Shown one piece after another: positions 33,101-42,101 of a stretch of 64,000 nt of DNA. Source of the stretch: an uncultured Peptococcaceae bacterium (GTDB taxonomy: Bacteria > Bacillota > Peptococcia > Peptococcales > Peptococcaceae). The stretch is taken from the NCBI GenBank assembly GCA_900552455.1, contig URZX01000002.1, positions 128,648-192,647 of the forward strand. The letters run 5' to 3'. The stretch's first letter is position 1; the number at the start of each line of letters is the position of its first letter. Made by a program: the position numbers and the translations under genes. The notes beneath the pieces are model-generated. The model was not told where the DNA came from, made no database searches, and saw nothing but the letters and a program-made list of their open reading frames with translations.

Positions 33101-33681
33101 CAGACGATCCCTGCCCTGGTGAAATGCTTGCGCAAAAGTCTGCGTCCCAGCAGGCCGCCCACCAGCGCCCCGAGGAATATCCCCACCACGACAAGCGCCA
33201 GGCTCCACGGCGGCATCACTGCCATTACCTGTGTCGCGTACTCGTCGCCGTAGCTTGCCGCAAAACTTTCGTAAGACGCTTCCACCATGAAATACATCGG
33301 AATGTAGGTGCCGACCATCCAAAGACTGAACACCGAATAACCGACGAGGATTTTCGCCGCGCTGCGGTAGCCGCCGCTTTTCAGGATCAGGTCACCGAGC
33401 AGCCCGAAGACGACGCCCATCGGCACGCCCCAGAAGCCCATGCCAGTGAGCCCCATGAGCAGCCCACTAAGAATCGCCATCAAGGTGATCAGCTCGAAGG
33501 TTTTCACCCGCGTCACATAGAGCATAAAGGGAATCCCTGTGATGATCGCCCAGAGCATCCCGAGCACGGGCACAAAAATCGGCACAAATCCGATCGGGAT
33601 CGCGACGCAGCAGCCGAGCACAAAATAGAGCACCGTAAACAGCCCGAGACTGATGAGATCTTTCGCCTGAATGTTGTTCAT
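33100..33681 (-). CDS. MptD-type (Trep_Strep) ECF substrate-binding subunit, module 1
   Basis: A 193-residue membrane protein with five or six helices. Signatures of the Trep_Strep/MptD family are the start MNNIQAKDLISLGLFTVLYF, the central GFWGVPMGVVFGLLGDLI and the terminal RRLLRKHFTRAGIV. This family has no confirmed substrate; its genes commonly sit with AraC regulators and YbtPQ-like transporters, so a metallophore or metal complex is a reasonable guess. First gene of the S-T-A operon, divergent from an AraC gene. A GGGAGGA site precedes the start. Confidence 0.87.
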   Translation of the reverse strand: MNNIQAKDLISLGLFTVLYFVLGCCVAIPIGFVPIFVPVLGMLWAIITGIPFMLYVTRVKTFELITLMAILSGLLMGLTGMGFWGVPMGVVFGLLGDLILKSGGYRSAAKILVGYSVFSLWMVGTYIPMYFMVEASYESFAASYGDEYATQVMAVMPPWSLALVVVGIFLGALVGGLLGRRLLRKHFTRAGIV

Positions 33682-33697
33682 AAATGATTCCTCCCTG

Positions 33698-33732
33698 TAT
33701 CGTTATTTGCCTGTCCAGGCACCCTAACGATA
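33698..33732. promoter_or_regulatory. Palindromic operator between ECF module 1 and AraC gene 1
   Basis: Outer arms TATCGTTA and TAACGATA and inner arms TGCCTG and CAGGCA, 35 bp in all, 17 bp upstream of the S-subunit start in the divergent intergenic region. Probably bound by the adjacent AraC regulator or a metal-responsive repressor. Confidence 0.6.
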
Positions 33733-33805
33733 GCACAGACAAACCACCGTCTCTACAACCAAACGGTATTTTGGCTCCATTTGATATCGGATTATCCGCC
33801 GCTTA

Positions 33806-33835
33806 CTGACGCTACCAACGCGTTCGTGCTATAAT
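33806..33835 (+). promoter_or_regulatory. Promoter of AraC gene 1
   Basis: CTGACG, 18-bp spacer, TATAAT, with the start codon 50 bp further. Confidence 0.6.
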
Positions 33836-33884
33836 GAACGCAGAAAACTGGCGCCACAACTGGCGAACAACGGAGGAATCCTGC

Positions 33885-34865
33885 ATGCATCTCGAAGACA
33901 TTCTCGCTCAGTGTCTCTCGCTGCCTGGCGTGTCACTGACGCACGATGACCATCACGCCACACTTCAGCTTGTCACCGAAGGTGGCAACGGCACCATTGA
34001 TTTTCACGTCCTCTGGCCGGGCTTCACCCTTGCCTTTATCCGCGTCGCAGCGCCACGCTGGCCTGCGCCGAAGCTTCCGAAAACAAGCGCTGGCGACCGT
34101 CCGCTGCTGGTTAACCTTTGCCTTGCCGGGCGCTGCGAGCTCTGTCTCGACGACGGGCGCTATGTGTATGTAAGCGCCGGCGACTGCGCCCTTTCCGAGC
34201 GCTACGCCGCAGGGGCTTATGTGTATCCGCGGAAATCTTACGAAGGCGTGGAATTTTTCATAGAGGCGACGCAACTCGAGCGTGAACGCCCCTGGCTGCG
34301 CGCAGACTTCGGCCTCGATATTCCGGCGCTCGTCGCGCACTATGGCGCCGCAGCGAACACCAGCATCTGCACCATGAACGCAGACACCGCCCAAGCCCTG
34401 CGTGCCCTCTGGCAGCAACAGAACGCCCCGGATCCTGCAGCGCAGAGAAGGCTGAGCCTGTCGCTTTTCGCCGCGCTCGCTGCCGCTCAAATCCAGGACA
34501 GCACACCGCGCACCTACTACACTGCCAGCCAAGTGGCCATCGCCAAAGAAGCCTGCGCCATCGTCACCGCCGATCTGCGCCAATCCCATCCGGCGCACAC
34601 ACTGGCAGCGCGTTTCGGCATCAGCGAATCGAGCCTCAAAAATTACTTTCGCGGCGTTTACGGCCAAAGCCTCGCGGCTTTCGTGCGCGAATCCCGGCTG
34701 ACGCGTGCCGCTGAGCTTCTGCAAACGACCAAAGCCCCGGTCTCTGCCATCGCCGAAGCCGTTGGCTATCTCAACCAGAGCAAGTTCGCCGCCATTTTCA
34801 AGCGCCGCTATGGCGTCACGCCGCTGGAATTTCGCCGTCTGGCCCATCTCAAGCAGGATCAGTGA
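33885..34865 (+). CDS. AraC-family regulator 1 (PchR/YbtA-like)
   Basis: A 326-residue regulator. The C-terminal 100 residues hold the two AraC helix-turn-helix motifs (LAARFGISESSLKNYFRGVYG and ISAIAEAVGYLNQSKFAAIF-type), and the N-terminal domain (about 1-200) is a sensory domain with FHVLWPGFTLAFIRV and CLAGRCELCLDDGRYVYV, as in regulators of siderophore uptake such as PchR. The start has GGAGGA upstream. It is divergent from ECF module 1, and its 3' end overlaps that of EcfT 2 by 7 bp, in opposite orientation. It probably activates module 1, module 2 or both when a ligand is bound. Confidence 0.88.
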   Translation: MHLEDILAQCLSLPGVSLTHDDHHATLQLVTEGGNGTIDFHVLWPGFTLAFIRVAAPRWPAPKLPKTSAGDRPLLVNLCLAGRCELCLDDGRYVYVSAGDCALSERYAAGAYVYPRKSYEGVEFFIEATQLERERPWLRADFGLDIPALVAHYGAAANTSICTMNADTAQALRALWQQQNAPDPAAQRRLSLSLFAALAAAQIQDSTPRTYYTASQVAIAKEACAIVTADLRQSHPAHTLAARFGISESSLKNYFRGVYGQSLAAFVRESRLTRAAELLQTTKAPVSAIAEAVGYLNQSKFAAIFKRRYGVTPLEFRRLAHLKQDQ

Positions 34866-35590
34866 AGCCAGACCCAGCCCTGCACCAACCACGCACCCAC
34901 GCAGAGCGCAAGAAAGAACGCGTCCCAGCCGCCGAAGCCAAGCTCCGCGAGGTTGGTGCGTTTCACCGGCGCACCGAGGCCGCGGGTGAGCGCCGCTTGT
35001 GAAAGCTCCTCGCCAATCTTTACGGCGCTGATCATCATCGGCACAAGGCGGTATTCGAACATCACACCCACTTTGCCCCCACCAAGCCGGATCCCACGCA
35101 TGCGCATGGCGTCCCCGATGGCGTGCCATTCCTCGGCGATCGTCGGGAAAAAGCGAAAGATCACCGCCAACGGGATCGCCACCTGCTGAAGCAGATGGAG
35201 CCGAGCCATCGCTGCGAGAAATTCGCTCACGGTGGTCGTGCTCATGGCGATATAGCCCATTGCCAGGCTCGGCGTGAAGCGCAGAAAAATGCCCACGATC
35301 GTCACAGCGAGAAAATTCGCCAGTCCTTCGAGCCGAGCGAGCGCCACCATTTCCAGCCAGAGACTGACGCCGAAGATGAGCACGTAAAGAAACGCCCCGC
35401 GAAAGCGTCCCGCCGCGAGGAAAAGCAGCAGCGGCACCGCCGACAGCGCGATCATCACCCACTGCATCGCCCCTGCGTAGGAGCCGCCGAGCACAAAGAC
35501 GGCGATCGACACAAGCAGTGCCAGCTTGGTGCGCGGATCGAGAGAAATGCCACGCTTCTGTGCCGTGCTCGCCAGAATCTCGCGCTTCAT
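34859..35590 (-). CDS. ECF transporter transmembrane subunit EcfT (module 2, no adjacent ATPase)
   Basis: A 243-residue EcfT with SLDPRTKLALLV near the start and coupling motifs DAMRMRGIRLGG and ALTRGLGAPV. It is closely related to the module 1 T subunit. The ATG overlaps the S-subunit stop (TGATG); a GTG one codon earlier is also possible. No EcfA gene follows: the next gene is AraC 1 on the other strand, overlapping by 7 bp. It must borrow an ATPase, most simply the module 1 double ATPase. Confidence 0.88.
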   Translation of the reverse strand: MKREILASTAQKRGISLDPRTKLALLVSIAVFVLGGSYAGAMQWVMIALSAVPLLLFLAAGRFRGAFLYVLIFGVSLWLEMVALARLEGLANFLAVTIVGIFLRFTPSLAMGYIAMSTTTVSEFLAAMARLHLLQQVAIPLAVIFRFFPTIAEEWHAIGDAMRMRGIRLGGGKVGVMFEYRLVPMMISAVKIGEELSQAALTRGLGAPVKRTNLAELGFGGWDAFFLALCVGAWLVQGWVWLH

Positions 35591-36171
35591 CACACGATGC
35601 CTGCCCGTTCAAAGTGCTTTTTGAAGATTTTACGTCCAATAAAACCGCCTGCAATTCCACTGACGAAGGCAGCGATGAGCAGCACCGGCAAGATCCAGTC
35701 CGGCATATAGGCCATGAGTGTGTCGGCGTACTCCTGACCATAACCAGGCAGCAGGTTTTGATAGTACGCCTCGCGCGTCACAACGATTGGAATAAATGCG
35801 CCGATCACCCACATAGAAAAGACGCCATGGATCAGCACTTCACGCTTGGCATTTTTATAGTCACAGGCTCTCAGCATAAGATCAGAGATCAAGCCAAAGA
35901 CGAGGCCGGTTAAAATACACCAGTAGCCCATGCCAGTCAAGAGCATGATGATCCCGAGCAGCACGCCACAAATGGTGAGCATACCGAATTTCTTGATCTT
36001 CGAAAAGAACAGCATCATCGGAATACCACCAACAATCGGCACGATCACACTGATCAGCGGAATAAAGATCGGAATGAAGCCAATAGATGCCGCAGCAAAA
36101 ATGACGATAAAATATAGCGCCGTAAAAATGCCGATATTGATGAGATCCTTTCCTTGCAGTTTGTTATTCAT
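35590..36171 (-). CDS. MptD-type (Trep_Strep) ECF substrate-binding subunit, module 2
   Basis: A 193-residue membrane protein homologous to the S subunits at 33.1 and 44.2 kb (GKDLINIGIFTALYFIVIFA at the start, GRKIFKKHFERAGIV at the end). The start MNNKLQ has AGGAGGG eight bases upstream; an ATG six codons earlier lies before that site. It is divergent from AraC gene 2, with an AATTAG/CTAATT inverted repeat in the leader. Different residues in the membrane loops suggest a ligand related to, but distinct from, that of module 1. Confidence 0.87.
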   Translation of the reverse strand: MNNKLQGKDLINIGIFTALYFIVIFAAASIGFIPIFIPLISVIVPIVGGIPMMLFFSKIKKFGMLTICGVLLGIIMLLTGMGYWCILTGLVFGLISDLMLRACDYKNAKREVLIHGVFSMWVIGAFIPIVVTREAYYQNLLPGYGQEYADTLMAYMPDWILPVLLIAAFVSGIAGGFIGRKIFKKHFERAGIV

Positions 36172-36201
36172 TTTGAACCCTCCTAACATGATTGCGCCTA
36201 C

Positions 36202-36219
36202 AATTAGGTTTCGCTAATT
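36202..36219. promoter_or_regulatory. Inverted repeat upstream of ECF module 2
   Basis: Arms AATTAG and CTAATT around a 6-bp GTTTCG centre, 31 bp before the S-subunit start. A similar but less symmetric sequence (TTAGCGGAAACAAATT on the minus strand) lies at the same place before module 3. Confidence 0.55.
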
Positions 36220-36315
36220 TATTTCATGGTAGCACACATTAACCACCGGTTCTATGCACATATCAGCATTTTAGGCCCGAATAGCAGCGAGTTTTTCTGA
36301 CTGTCGGCATTTTCA

Positions 36316-36344
36316 TTGACGGAGGATTTCTTCGCCGGTATACT
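36316..36344 (+). promoter_or_regulatory. Promoter of AraC gene 2
   Basis: TTGACG, 17-bp spacer, TATACT. Confidence 0.75.
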
Positions 36345-36383
36345 ATTTTCAATACTTCTGCGCGACGAAATGAGGTGAAAACG

Positions 36384-37358
36384 ATGCGTGACATCATGGA
36401 AAGCATTTTGGAAAACAGTGATTCCGTTGCCGGTGTGACGTTGAAAAAAAATCCAAATAGCAGCGTATTGCTTTTGAACCAGCCATACGGCACAGGACGC
36501 ATGACATTCCACCCGCTCTTCCCGGGACTGACGCTGGCTTTTATTTTTGTAAACGCGCCTGTGTGGCCGGAATCAGACGCAAATGCAGCGCTCAAGCCCC
36601 TGTTGATCAACTATTGTATTTCCGGCCGGAGTGAATTGCTTTTGGATGATGGCGCCTACATTTACCTGGCGAAAAATGATTTTTGTATCAGTGAACAGAC
36701 CGCGCAAAAGGAATACATCTTCCCCACGAATCAATATCAGGGAATAAAAATCTATTTTGACCTGCCGCTTCTTTTCAGCGCTTCGCGCGAGCTGATGCAG
36801 ACCTTTTCTCTCGATCTTTCCAAGCTGGAAGCGCTTTATCTGTGCAGGAAAAAGACCTACATCAACGAAGCCGACAGCGATCTGGCGCTGCTGTTTCAAA
36901 AGCTCTGGCGGCTTTCTGAACATCCGTCTGATTTTTATCTGAAGCTCCATACCCTTGAACTTCTGCACCATCTTCTCAGCGCAGAAATCCGGGCGCCAAA
37001 AGCCTGCGGCTTCTACACAGAAGTACAGGTCGAGCTTGCAAAAAGAACGGCGCAGATCCTTTCTGACGAGCTGCGCCAGCACATTCCCATTCGCCAGATT
37101 GCAGAACGCTTCTCCGTCAGTGAAACCAGCCTGAAAAATTACTTTCGCGGCGTCTATGGCCAGAATATCTCTGCCTGGCTTCGGGAAACGCGCATGAAAA
37201 AAGCTGCTGAGCTTCTCGCCGGCACAAAATATCCCATCGCTGAAATATCTGAACAGGTGGGCTATTCCAATCAGGGAAAATTTGCTGCCGTTTTCAAAAA
37301 AGAGTTCGGCCTTTCTCCGCTGGAATACCGACGAGCAAAGAATCTGGAAAACAGTTAA
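36384..37358 (+). CDS. AraC-family regulator 2 (PchR/YbtA-like)
   Basis: A 324-residue paralogue of AraC 1 with the same plan: sensory domain (MTFHPLFPGLTLAFIFVNAP, then CISGRSELLLDDGAYIYL) and C-terminal double helix-turn-helix (IAERFSVSETSLKNYFRGVYG, then ISEQVGYSNQGKFAAVFKKEF). The ATG has GAGGTG seven bases upstream; a GTG three codons earlier overlaps that site. It is divergent from ECF module 2 and ends before a shared hairpin terminator facing the ABC pair. Confidence 0.88.
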   Translation: MRDIMESILENSDSVAGVTLKKNPNSSVLLLNQPYGTGRMTFHPLFPGLTLAFIFVNAPVWPESDANAALKPLLINYCISGRSELLLDDGAYIYLAKNDFCISEQTAQKEYIFPTNQYQGIKIYFDLPLLFSASRELMQTFSLDLSKLEALYLCRKKTYINEADSDLALLFQKLWRLSEHPSDFYLKLHTLELLHHLLSAEIRAPKACGFYTEVQVELAKRTAQILSDELRQHIPIRQIAERFSVSETSLKNYFRGVYGQNISAWLRETRMKKAAELLAGTKYPIAEISEQVGYSNQGKFAAVFKKEFGLSPLEYRRAKNLENS

Positions 37359-37401
37359 CGCCAACTGCGATTTCATGACACGTTCTTTCCTTTGTCCCCA
37401 C

Positions 37402-37461
37402 CACTGAACGCACGACGACCGCGATATAATCACATCTGATCATGTCGCGGTCGTTATATTT
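37402..37461 (+). repeat. Dispersed hairpin repeat copy 3, between convergent genes
   Basis: CCACTGAACGCAC flank, arms ACGACCGCGATAT-AATCA and TGATCATGTCGCGGTCGT, then TATATTTTG. It lies between the 3' ends of AraC 2 and the ABC half-transporter and can terminate both. Confidence 0.8.
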
Positions 37462-37485
37462 TGTCGAAACGCCGAGCTGACGCCG

Positions 37486-39222
37486 TTACTTTATCCGCCA
37501 GCCTTCGGCCTGCTCGCGAATCTTGATGAATGTTTTATACGTCCCTTCCTGTTCCAGCAATTCCTTGTGCGTGCCTCTTTGCGCCACAGTTCCGCCGTCG
37601 ATCACAAGGATCTGGTCGGCATTCTCGATCGTGGCGAGGCGATGCGCGATGGTGACGATGGTCTTGCCGTGAGTCAGAGCGGAGATGGCTTCCTGGATCA
37701 GGTGCTCATTTTCCGGATCAATGCTTGCGGTGGCTTCGTCTAAGATGACAATGGGCGCATCTTTGAGCATCGCTCTGGCGATGGAGATCCGCTGTTTTTC
37801 GCCGCCGGAAAGGGATGAGCCGCCTTCTCCGATCACTGTGTCGTAGCCATCTGGCAATGCCATGATGAAATCGTGGCAGCGGGCCGCTTTTGCAGCGGCG
37901 ATGATCTGCTCATCTGCAGCGTCTGGTCTGCCGAATTTTATATTGTTTTTGATGGTATCTCGGAACAGGTACACATTCTGAAAAACCATGCTGATATTTC
38001 TCAGCAGACTGTCGCAGGTAAAGGCTCGAATATCTGTTCCGCCAAGGGTGATCGTTCCGCTGTTCACATCATAGAACCGGGCGATCAAGTTGCACAGCGT
38101 CGTTTTTCCGCCGCCAGATGGCCCGACGATGGCAGTTGTGGCATTCTGCGGAATGGTGAAATTCAGATCATGCAGAACCATGCGATCGTCATAGCCGAAG
38201 GACACGTCCTTAAATTCTATATCATACGACGTTGGCTTGATATCCGTTCCATCCTGGTCGATATACTCTGCATTTTCCAACGCTTCCAGCTTGTCCATGG
38301 CTGAATCTATGACACCAAGAAGATGCGCTGCGTCGTTGATATTCTCCACGCTGCCAAACATCACGAAAGAAAACAGGACAAACATCAGGAAGAACGTCAT
38401 GCTCATCTGTCCTTGCGCCGCCTGCCACGCACAGATAAAAACGATGCCCATGGAGGCCAGTTTCAATGCGAACAGATGCAGGCAGTTGAACGGCGTAAAG
38501 CCTTTTTCTATACCGATACGAATGTCTTTCAACGCTTTGTTGGCACTGCGAAAGCTCTGGGTAGATGCCCCTTCCTGCCCAAAGGACTTCACGATGGAAA
38601 GTCCGCGAATGTATTCGATCGCTGCACCAGACATATTTTCCACGGCTTCATGAGCGGTCGTAGCAGTTTTTTCGCTGTGGCGGCTAATTCCGTGTAAGGC
38701 CAGGGCCGAAAAAACAACGCCGATAACAGAAATCGCTGCAGCAACCGGGCTAAAGAAAATCAGGCACAAAACAATGGCGATAAATTTTGCATATCCATTG
38801 ATGACGGCATCCACCATCTTCATGCCCTGAAGTTCCAAAACAGACAGTTCTGTGGTAACACCCGCCAAAATATCGCCGACGCTGTTTTGTAAAAAGTACC
38901 CAAGGGGGACCCGCTTCAGAACGTCGCCCAAATGGATGCGCTGACCAGCGGCCACTTCGGTGCCAATGCTTTCCTGCAAAACAGCGCGAAGATAGGAAAG
39001 CAAAAAATTCAGTGCGATCGAACCAACAATGATCCACAGCGTTTGCCAGATCAAAGCAGGTTCAATCGCCGTATTTGTCCAGTACGCCTGAATCGCTTTG
39101 TCCAGCGCATAGGCTGCCACCATTGTAGGAATGGCCGTTGCCAGGCTGCTGAAAAATGAGCATACAGAGCCGAGATAGAGCCGCTTTTTGTATCGTCCTG
39201 CCCACCGAATAATACGCTTCAT
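37486..39222 (-). CDS. ABC half-transporter, last gene of the ECF-AraC-ABC operon
   Basis: A 578-residue half-transporter with a six-helix membrane domain, coupling motif LKRVPLGYFLQNSVGDILAGVT, Walker A VGPSGGGKTT, signature SLSGGEKQRISIARA, Walker B PIVILDEATASIDPENE and H-loop IAHRLATIENAD. It is similar to the half-transporter at 26.6 kb. The ATG has AGGTG nine bases upstream; a GTG four codons earlier overlaps the upstream stop and is the alternative. It forms a heterodimer with the next gene upstream. The YbtPQ/IrtAB-like group suggests metal-chelator import, by inference. Confidence 0.9.
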   Translation of the reverse strand: MKRIIRWAGRYKKRLYLGSVCSFFSSLATAIPTMVAAYALDKAIQAYWTNTAIEPALIWQTLWIIVGSIALNFLLSYLRAVLQESIGTEVAAGQRIHLGDVLKRVPLGYFLQNSVGDILAGVTTELSVLELQGMKMVDAVINGYAKFIAIVLCLIFFSPVAAAISVIGVVFSALALHGISRHSEKTATTAHEAVENMSGAAIEYIRGLSIVKSFGQEGASTQSFRSANKALKDIRIGIEKGFTPFNCLHLFALKLASMGIVFICAWQAAQGQMSMTFFLMFVLFSFVMFGSVENINDAAHLLGVIDSAMDKLEALENAEYIDQDGTDIKPTSYDIEFKDVSFGYDDRMVLHDLNFTIPQNATTAIVGPSGGGKTTLCNLIARFYDVNSGTITLGGTDIRAFTCDSLLRNISMVFQNVYLFRDTIKNNIKFGRPDAADEQIIAAAKAARCHDFIMALPDGYDTVIGEGGSSLSGGEKQRISIARAMLKDAPIVILDEATASIDPENEHLIQEAISALTHGKTIVTIAHRLATIENADQILVIDGGTVAQRGTHKELLEQEGTYKTFIKIREQAEGWRIK

Positions 39223-39226
39223 CGTC

Positions 39227-41014
39227 TTAAACACCTGCAGTTCCCTCCTTTTTCTCGCCTACCGACCAGTTTTTCGCACCAATGTGCGCCTGCCACAAAT
39301 CTGCGTAAAGCGGGCAGCGTGCCAGTAGTTTCTCCTGCTTTCCGCAGTCTACAATCTGGCCTTTCTGCAGAACGACAATCTGATCTGCGTTTTGGATCGT
39401 AGACAATCGGTGTGCGATCACCAGCAAGGTTTTTCCTTGAGAAAGCGCCATGATGGATTTCTGGATCTTATCCTCGTTCTGCGGATCGGTGAAAGCCGTC
39501 GCTTCGTCCAAAATCACGATCGGCGCATTTTTCAAAATTGCCCGCGCAATCGCGATCCGCTGTTTTTCGCCGCCGGAAAGCCTTTTGCCGGCGTCTCCGG
39601 CTGAGGTGTCGTAGCCTTTTTCAAGCCGCGCGATAAATTCATCGCAGCAAGCTGCTCTGGCGGCGGCGAATACCTCCGCATCCGTCGCATTTGGATTGCC
39701 CAGGCGGATATTCTCTTTGAGCGAACAGTTGAAGAGGAAATTGTCCTGCGTCACGAAACTGACCAACTCGGAGAGCTGACGAATGGAAAGTTCCTTGATG
39801 TTTCTGCCGCCAATAGAAATACTCCCGCCGGTCACATCCCAAAATCGCGCGATCAGCCGAGCAATGGTGGATTTTCCGCCGCCAGAAGGCCCGACCAGCG
39901 CTGTAAAACTTCCCTCTGGCATTGTGAGATTGATGCGATGCAGCACGTCGTTTTCTTCGCCACCATTCATCCCGTAGGAAAACGACACATCCTGTAAAAC
40001 GATATCTGTGCGCCGGAGCGGAACCATCTTGCCAGAATCCGGCAGCACAGGCAGATTCAACAGCTCATTGGCTGCCTCGACTGCATATTCCATGGATTTT
40101 GCTTCGTTGATAAACGTCGTGACCTTCATCAATGGTCCAACAATGCTCAGAGAAAGAATGATCCCCATCGCCAATTCTGCCGGCGTGATCTGCCCGGCAC
40201 GATTCAGCAAAAGTCCGACAGGGAGCACGCCAACGAGCGTCGTTGGCATGATCGCCAGCATCAGGTTCATGGTCTTCCATGTGCTCCTGAACCAGTCAAG
40301 GGTAAAGCCTTTAAAAGATTCGACAGCGCCCACGAATTTTTCATAGGAACTGGTGCTTTGATTAAACGCTTTGACAACCTCAATGCCTTCCACATATTCA
40401 ATGATCACACTGTTGACGTGGTTGTTCGCCTCCATATAGGCTGCGTACTGACTGTTGTAATTTTTCATCAGAAATGCCATCGGGATCATCGACAGGATTG
40501 GCGCGATCAGAACGGAAAGCCCCAAGCGCCAGTCGATCACCAGCATCCAGGCAAAAATCGCAAGGGGCAACAACAAATTCGACGTCAGCTCCGGGATCAT
40601 GTGTGCCAGCGGCGGCTCTATATCGTCGACCTTGTCCATGATGATATTTTTCAAATAGCCGATTCGTCGCCCCATGACTTCGCCGAGCGGCGCCCGCATC
40701 AGTCGATCTGCAATTTTCAGCCGAAGACCTTCCAATATGGTATAAGCGGAAATATGTGCCAAGATCGTCGAGACGCCAAAGCAAACCACGCGAACAAGAT
40801 ATCCAGCCACACCCACCAGACACCAAAACTGGATGGCGCTCAGTGTGACTGTTTGATCGATAAACAGGATCAAAATTTCATACACCGCCCAGAACGGAAC
40901 AAAACCACCACCCACGCTCAAGATGGCGCAGAAAACCGACAGGATCATTTTTCCCTTGCAGGGGCCTGCAAAAGATAAGAGCGTTCTGATCCAGTTTTCT
41001 TTTTGTTGCTCCAT
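39227..41014 (-). CDS. ABC half-transporter, partner in the ECF-AraC-ABC operon
   Basis: A 595-residue half-transporter related to the one at 28.4 kb, with a membrane domain, coupling motif LMRAPLGEVMGRRIGYLKNI, Walker A VGPSGGGKST, signature RLSGGEKQRIAIARA, Walker B PIVILDEATAFTDPQNE and H-loop IAHRLSTIQNAD. The AGAGGTG site is correctly spaced. A strong terminator lies 33 bp upstream, between this gene and AraC 3, so its expression may depend on read-through or a promoter inside the araC gene. Confidence 0.9.
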   Translation of the reverse strand: MEQQKENWIRTLLSFAGPCKGKMILSVFCAILSVGGGFVPFWAVYEILILFIDQTVTLSAIQFWCLVGVAGYLVRVVCFGVSTILAHISAYTILEGLRLKIADRLMRAPLGEVMGRRIGYLKNIIMDKVDDIEPPLAHMIPELTSNLLLPLAIFAWMLVIDWRLGLSVLIAPILSMIPMAFLMKNYNSQYAAYMEANNHVNSVIIEYVEGIEVVKAFNQSTSSYEKFVGAVESFKGFTLDWFRSTWKTMNLMLAIMPTTLVGVLPVGLLLNRAGQITPAELAMGIILSLSIVGPLMKVTTFINEAKSMEYAVEAANELLNLPVLPDSGKMVPLRRTDIVLQDVSFSYGMNGGEENDVLHRINLTMPEGSFTALVGPSGGGKSTIARLIARFWDVTGGSISIGGRNIKELSIRQLSELVSFVTQDNFLFNCSLKENIRLGNPNATDAEVFAAARAACCDEFIARLEKGYDTSAGDAGKRLSGGEKQRIAIARAILKNAPIVILDEATAFTDPQNEDKIQKSIMALSQGKTLLVIAHRLSTIQNADQIVVLQKGQIVDCGKQEKLLARCPLYADLWQAHIGAKNWSVGEKKEGTAGV

Positions 41015-41047
41015 AAACGTTCACCTCTTTCAATCAATCTGGTCAAC

Positions 41048-41081
41048 AAAAAAAGGATGGTCAGACTTTGCTAACCATCCT
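41048..41081 (-). terminator. Terminator or attenuator between AraC 3 and the ABC pair
   Basis: Minus-strand arms AGGATGGT and ACCATCCT with a 12-base loop, followed by seven T. The ABC start codon lies only 33 bp downstream, so this hairpin sits inside what otherwise looks like one operon. Confidence 0.85.
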
Positions 41082-41136
41082 AATGCTATCACGATCCTGT
41101 TTTTTCGTCCGCTCCACTGGGCCGTTTCTGCTCCGA

Positions 41137-42096
41137 TCAGTTCACGGATTTTCGGTATTCCAGCGGCGTTTTTCCCATGACCTGATGAAACGCTGCTGCA
41201 AATTTGCTGGGACTGTCATAGCCCACAAGCCCGGCGATCTCAGCCACTTTCAGTGATTTGTCCGAGCGCAGGAGCGACGCCGCCACGTTCATCCGGTAAT
41301 TTCTCATATAGGTGAAGATCGGACTGCCATACACCGACTTGAAGCATGTTTTCATCGGCGTCAAAGCGATGTCAAACTGCGCAGAAAGCTCTTCTAAGGT
41401 GTATTTTTTTGTCAGATCCTGTGTCAGGAGCGCCTGGATCGCTTTCACTTTTTCAACCTGGCTTTTATAGAAATACGGGCGTTCTTCTGTGCGTCCTGCC
41501 AGTTCCAGCGCATCCAGATACAGCAGCAGCTCCAGCACCTTGATCCGGAAATAGTCCCGTTTGATTTTGCGCGGAACATGGTAGAGCTCCGAAAAAATAT
41601 GCTCTATCGCCGGTTCTGCCGGAATGACATAGGGCGAGCGATCCGCGCAATACTTTTCCTGCAAGGCGAAAAGATCAACAGAAAAATCTTTCATATATTC
41701 CGGGAGTTCTTTTGCTGCAGCCGTCATCTGAAAACTGATGGAAATGCCATGATAGTGGCAGAGAGGAAACGCCACCTTGCCAGAATGATGGATGCGCCGA
41801 TCCACCCGAAGGTCACCAGCGCCCAGATAACTGAAAACATTTTGACCAACTTCCTGTTCAATACGCCCTTCCCTGCAGTGATCAATGCAAAGCAGATCTT
41901 CAGCCGTCTGAAACTCGGAAACGCATGCACTCATATGAAAGTCATTATACATCAGGACCACGCTGGGAAAAACACGATACAATGTCATCCTGCCTTCGCC
42001 AGAATCATCGCGCAGCCGCATGACCTGGCATTCTTCCGATTCCATCAGGCATTCTACATTGGAGCCGTAATCAATTTTCTGCAAGAGATCAATCAT
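41137..42096 (-). CDS. AraC-family regulator 3 (PchR/YbtA-like)
   Basis: A 319-residue regulator with sensory motifs GEGRMTLYRVFPSVVLMYNDFH and IDHCREGRIEQEVGQNVFSYL, which closely fit the PchR-type pattern, and a C-terminal double helix-turn-helix (LEELSAQFDIALTPMKTCFKSVYG, then VAEIAGLVGYDSPSKFAAAF). AGGAGG precedes the ATG. It sits inside the operon, 5 bp after the ATPase gene, so the operon encodes its own regulator. PchR relatives activate uptake genes when the cognate metal-chelate is present. Confidence 0.9.
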   Translation of the reverse strand: MIDLLQKIDYGSNVECLMESEECQVMRLRDDSGEGRMTLYRVFPSVVLMYNDFHMSACVSEFQTAEDLLCIDHCREGRIEQEVGQNVFSYLGAGDLRVDRRIHHSGKVAFPLCHYHGISISFQMTAAAKELPEYMKDFSVDLFALQEKYCADRSPYVIPAEPAIEHIFSELYHVPRKIKRDYFRIKVLELLLYLDALELAGRTEERPYFYKSQVEKVKAIQALLTQDLTKKYTLEELSAQFDIALTPMKTCFKSVYGSPIFTYMRNYRMNVAASLLRSDKSLKVAEIAGLVGYDSPSKFAAAFHQVMGKTPLEYRKSVN

Positions 42097-42101
42097 GAAT
42101 G

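Noticed and set aside
33933-35741. 602-codon minus-strand frame across AraC 1 and EcfT 2
   Set aside because: Runs antisense to one real gene and out of frame through another; the two shorter frames have full family motifs.
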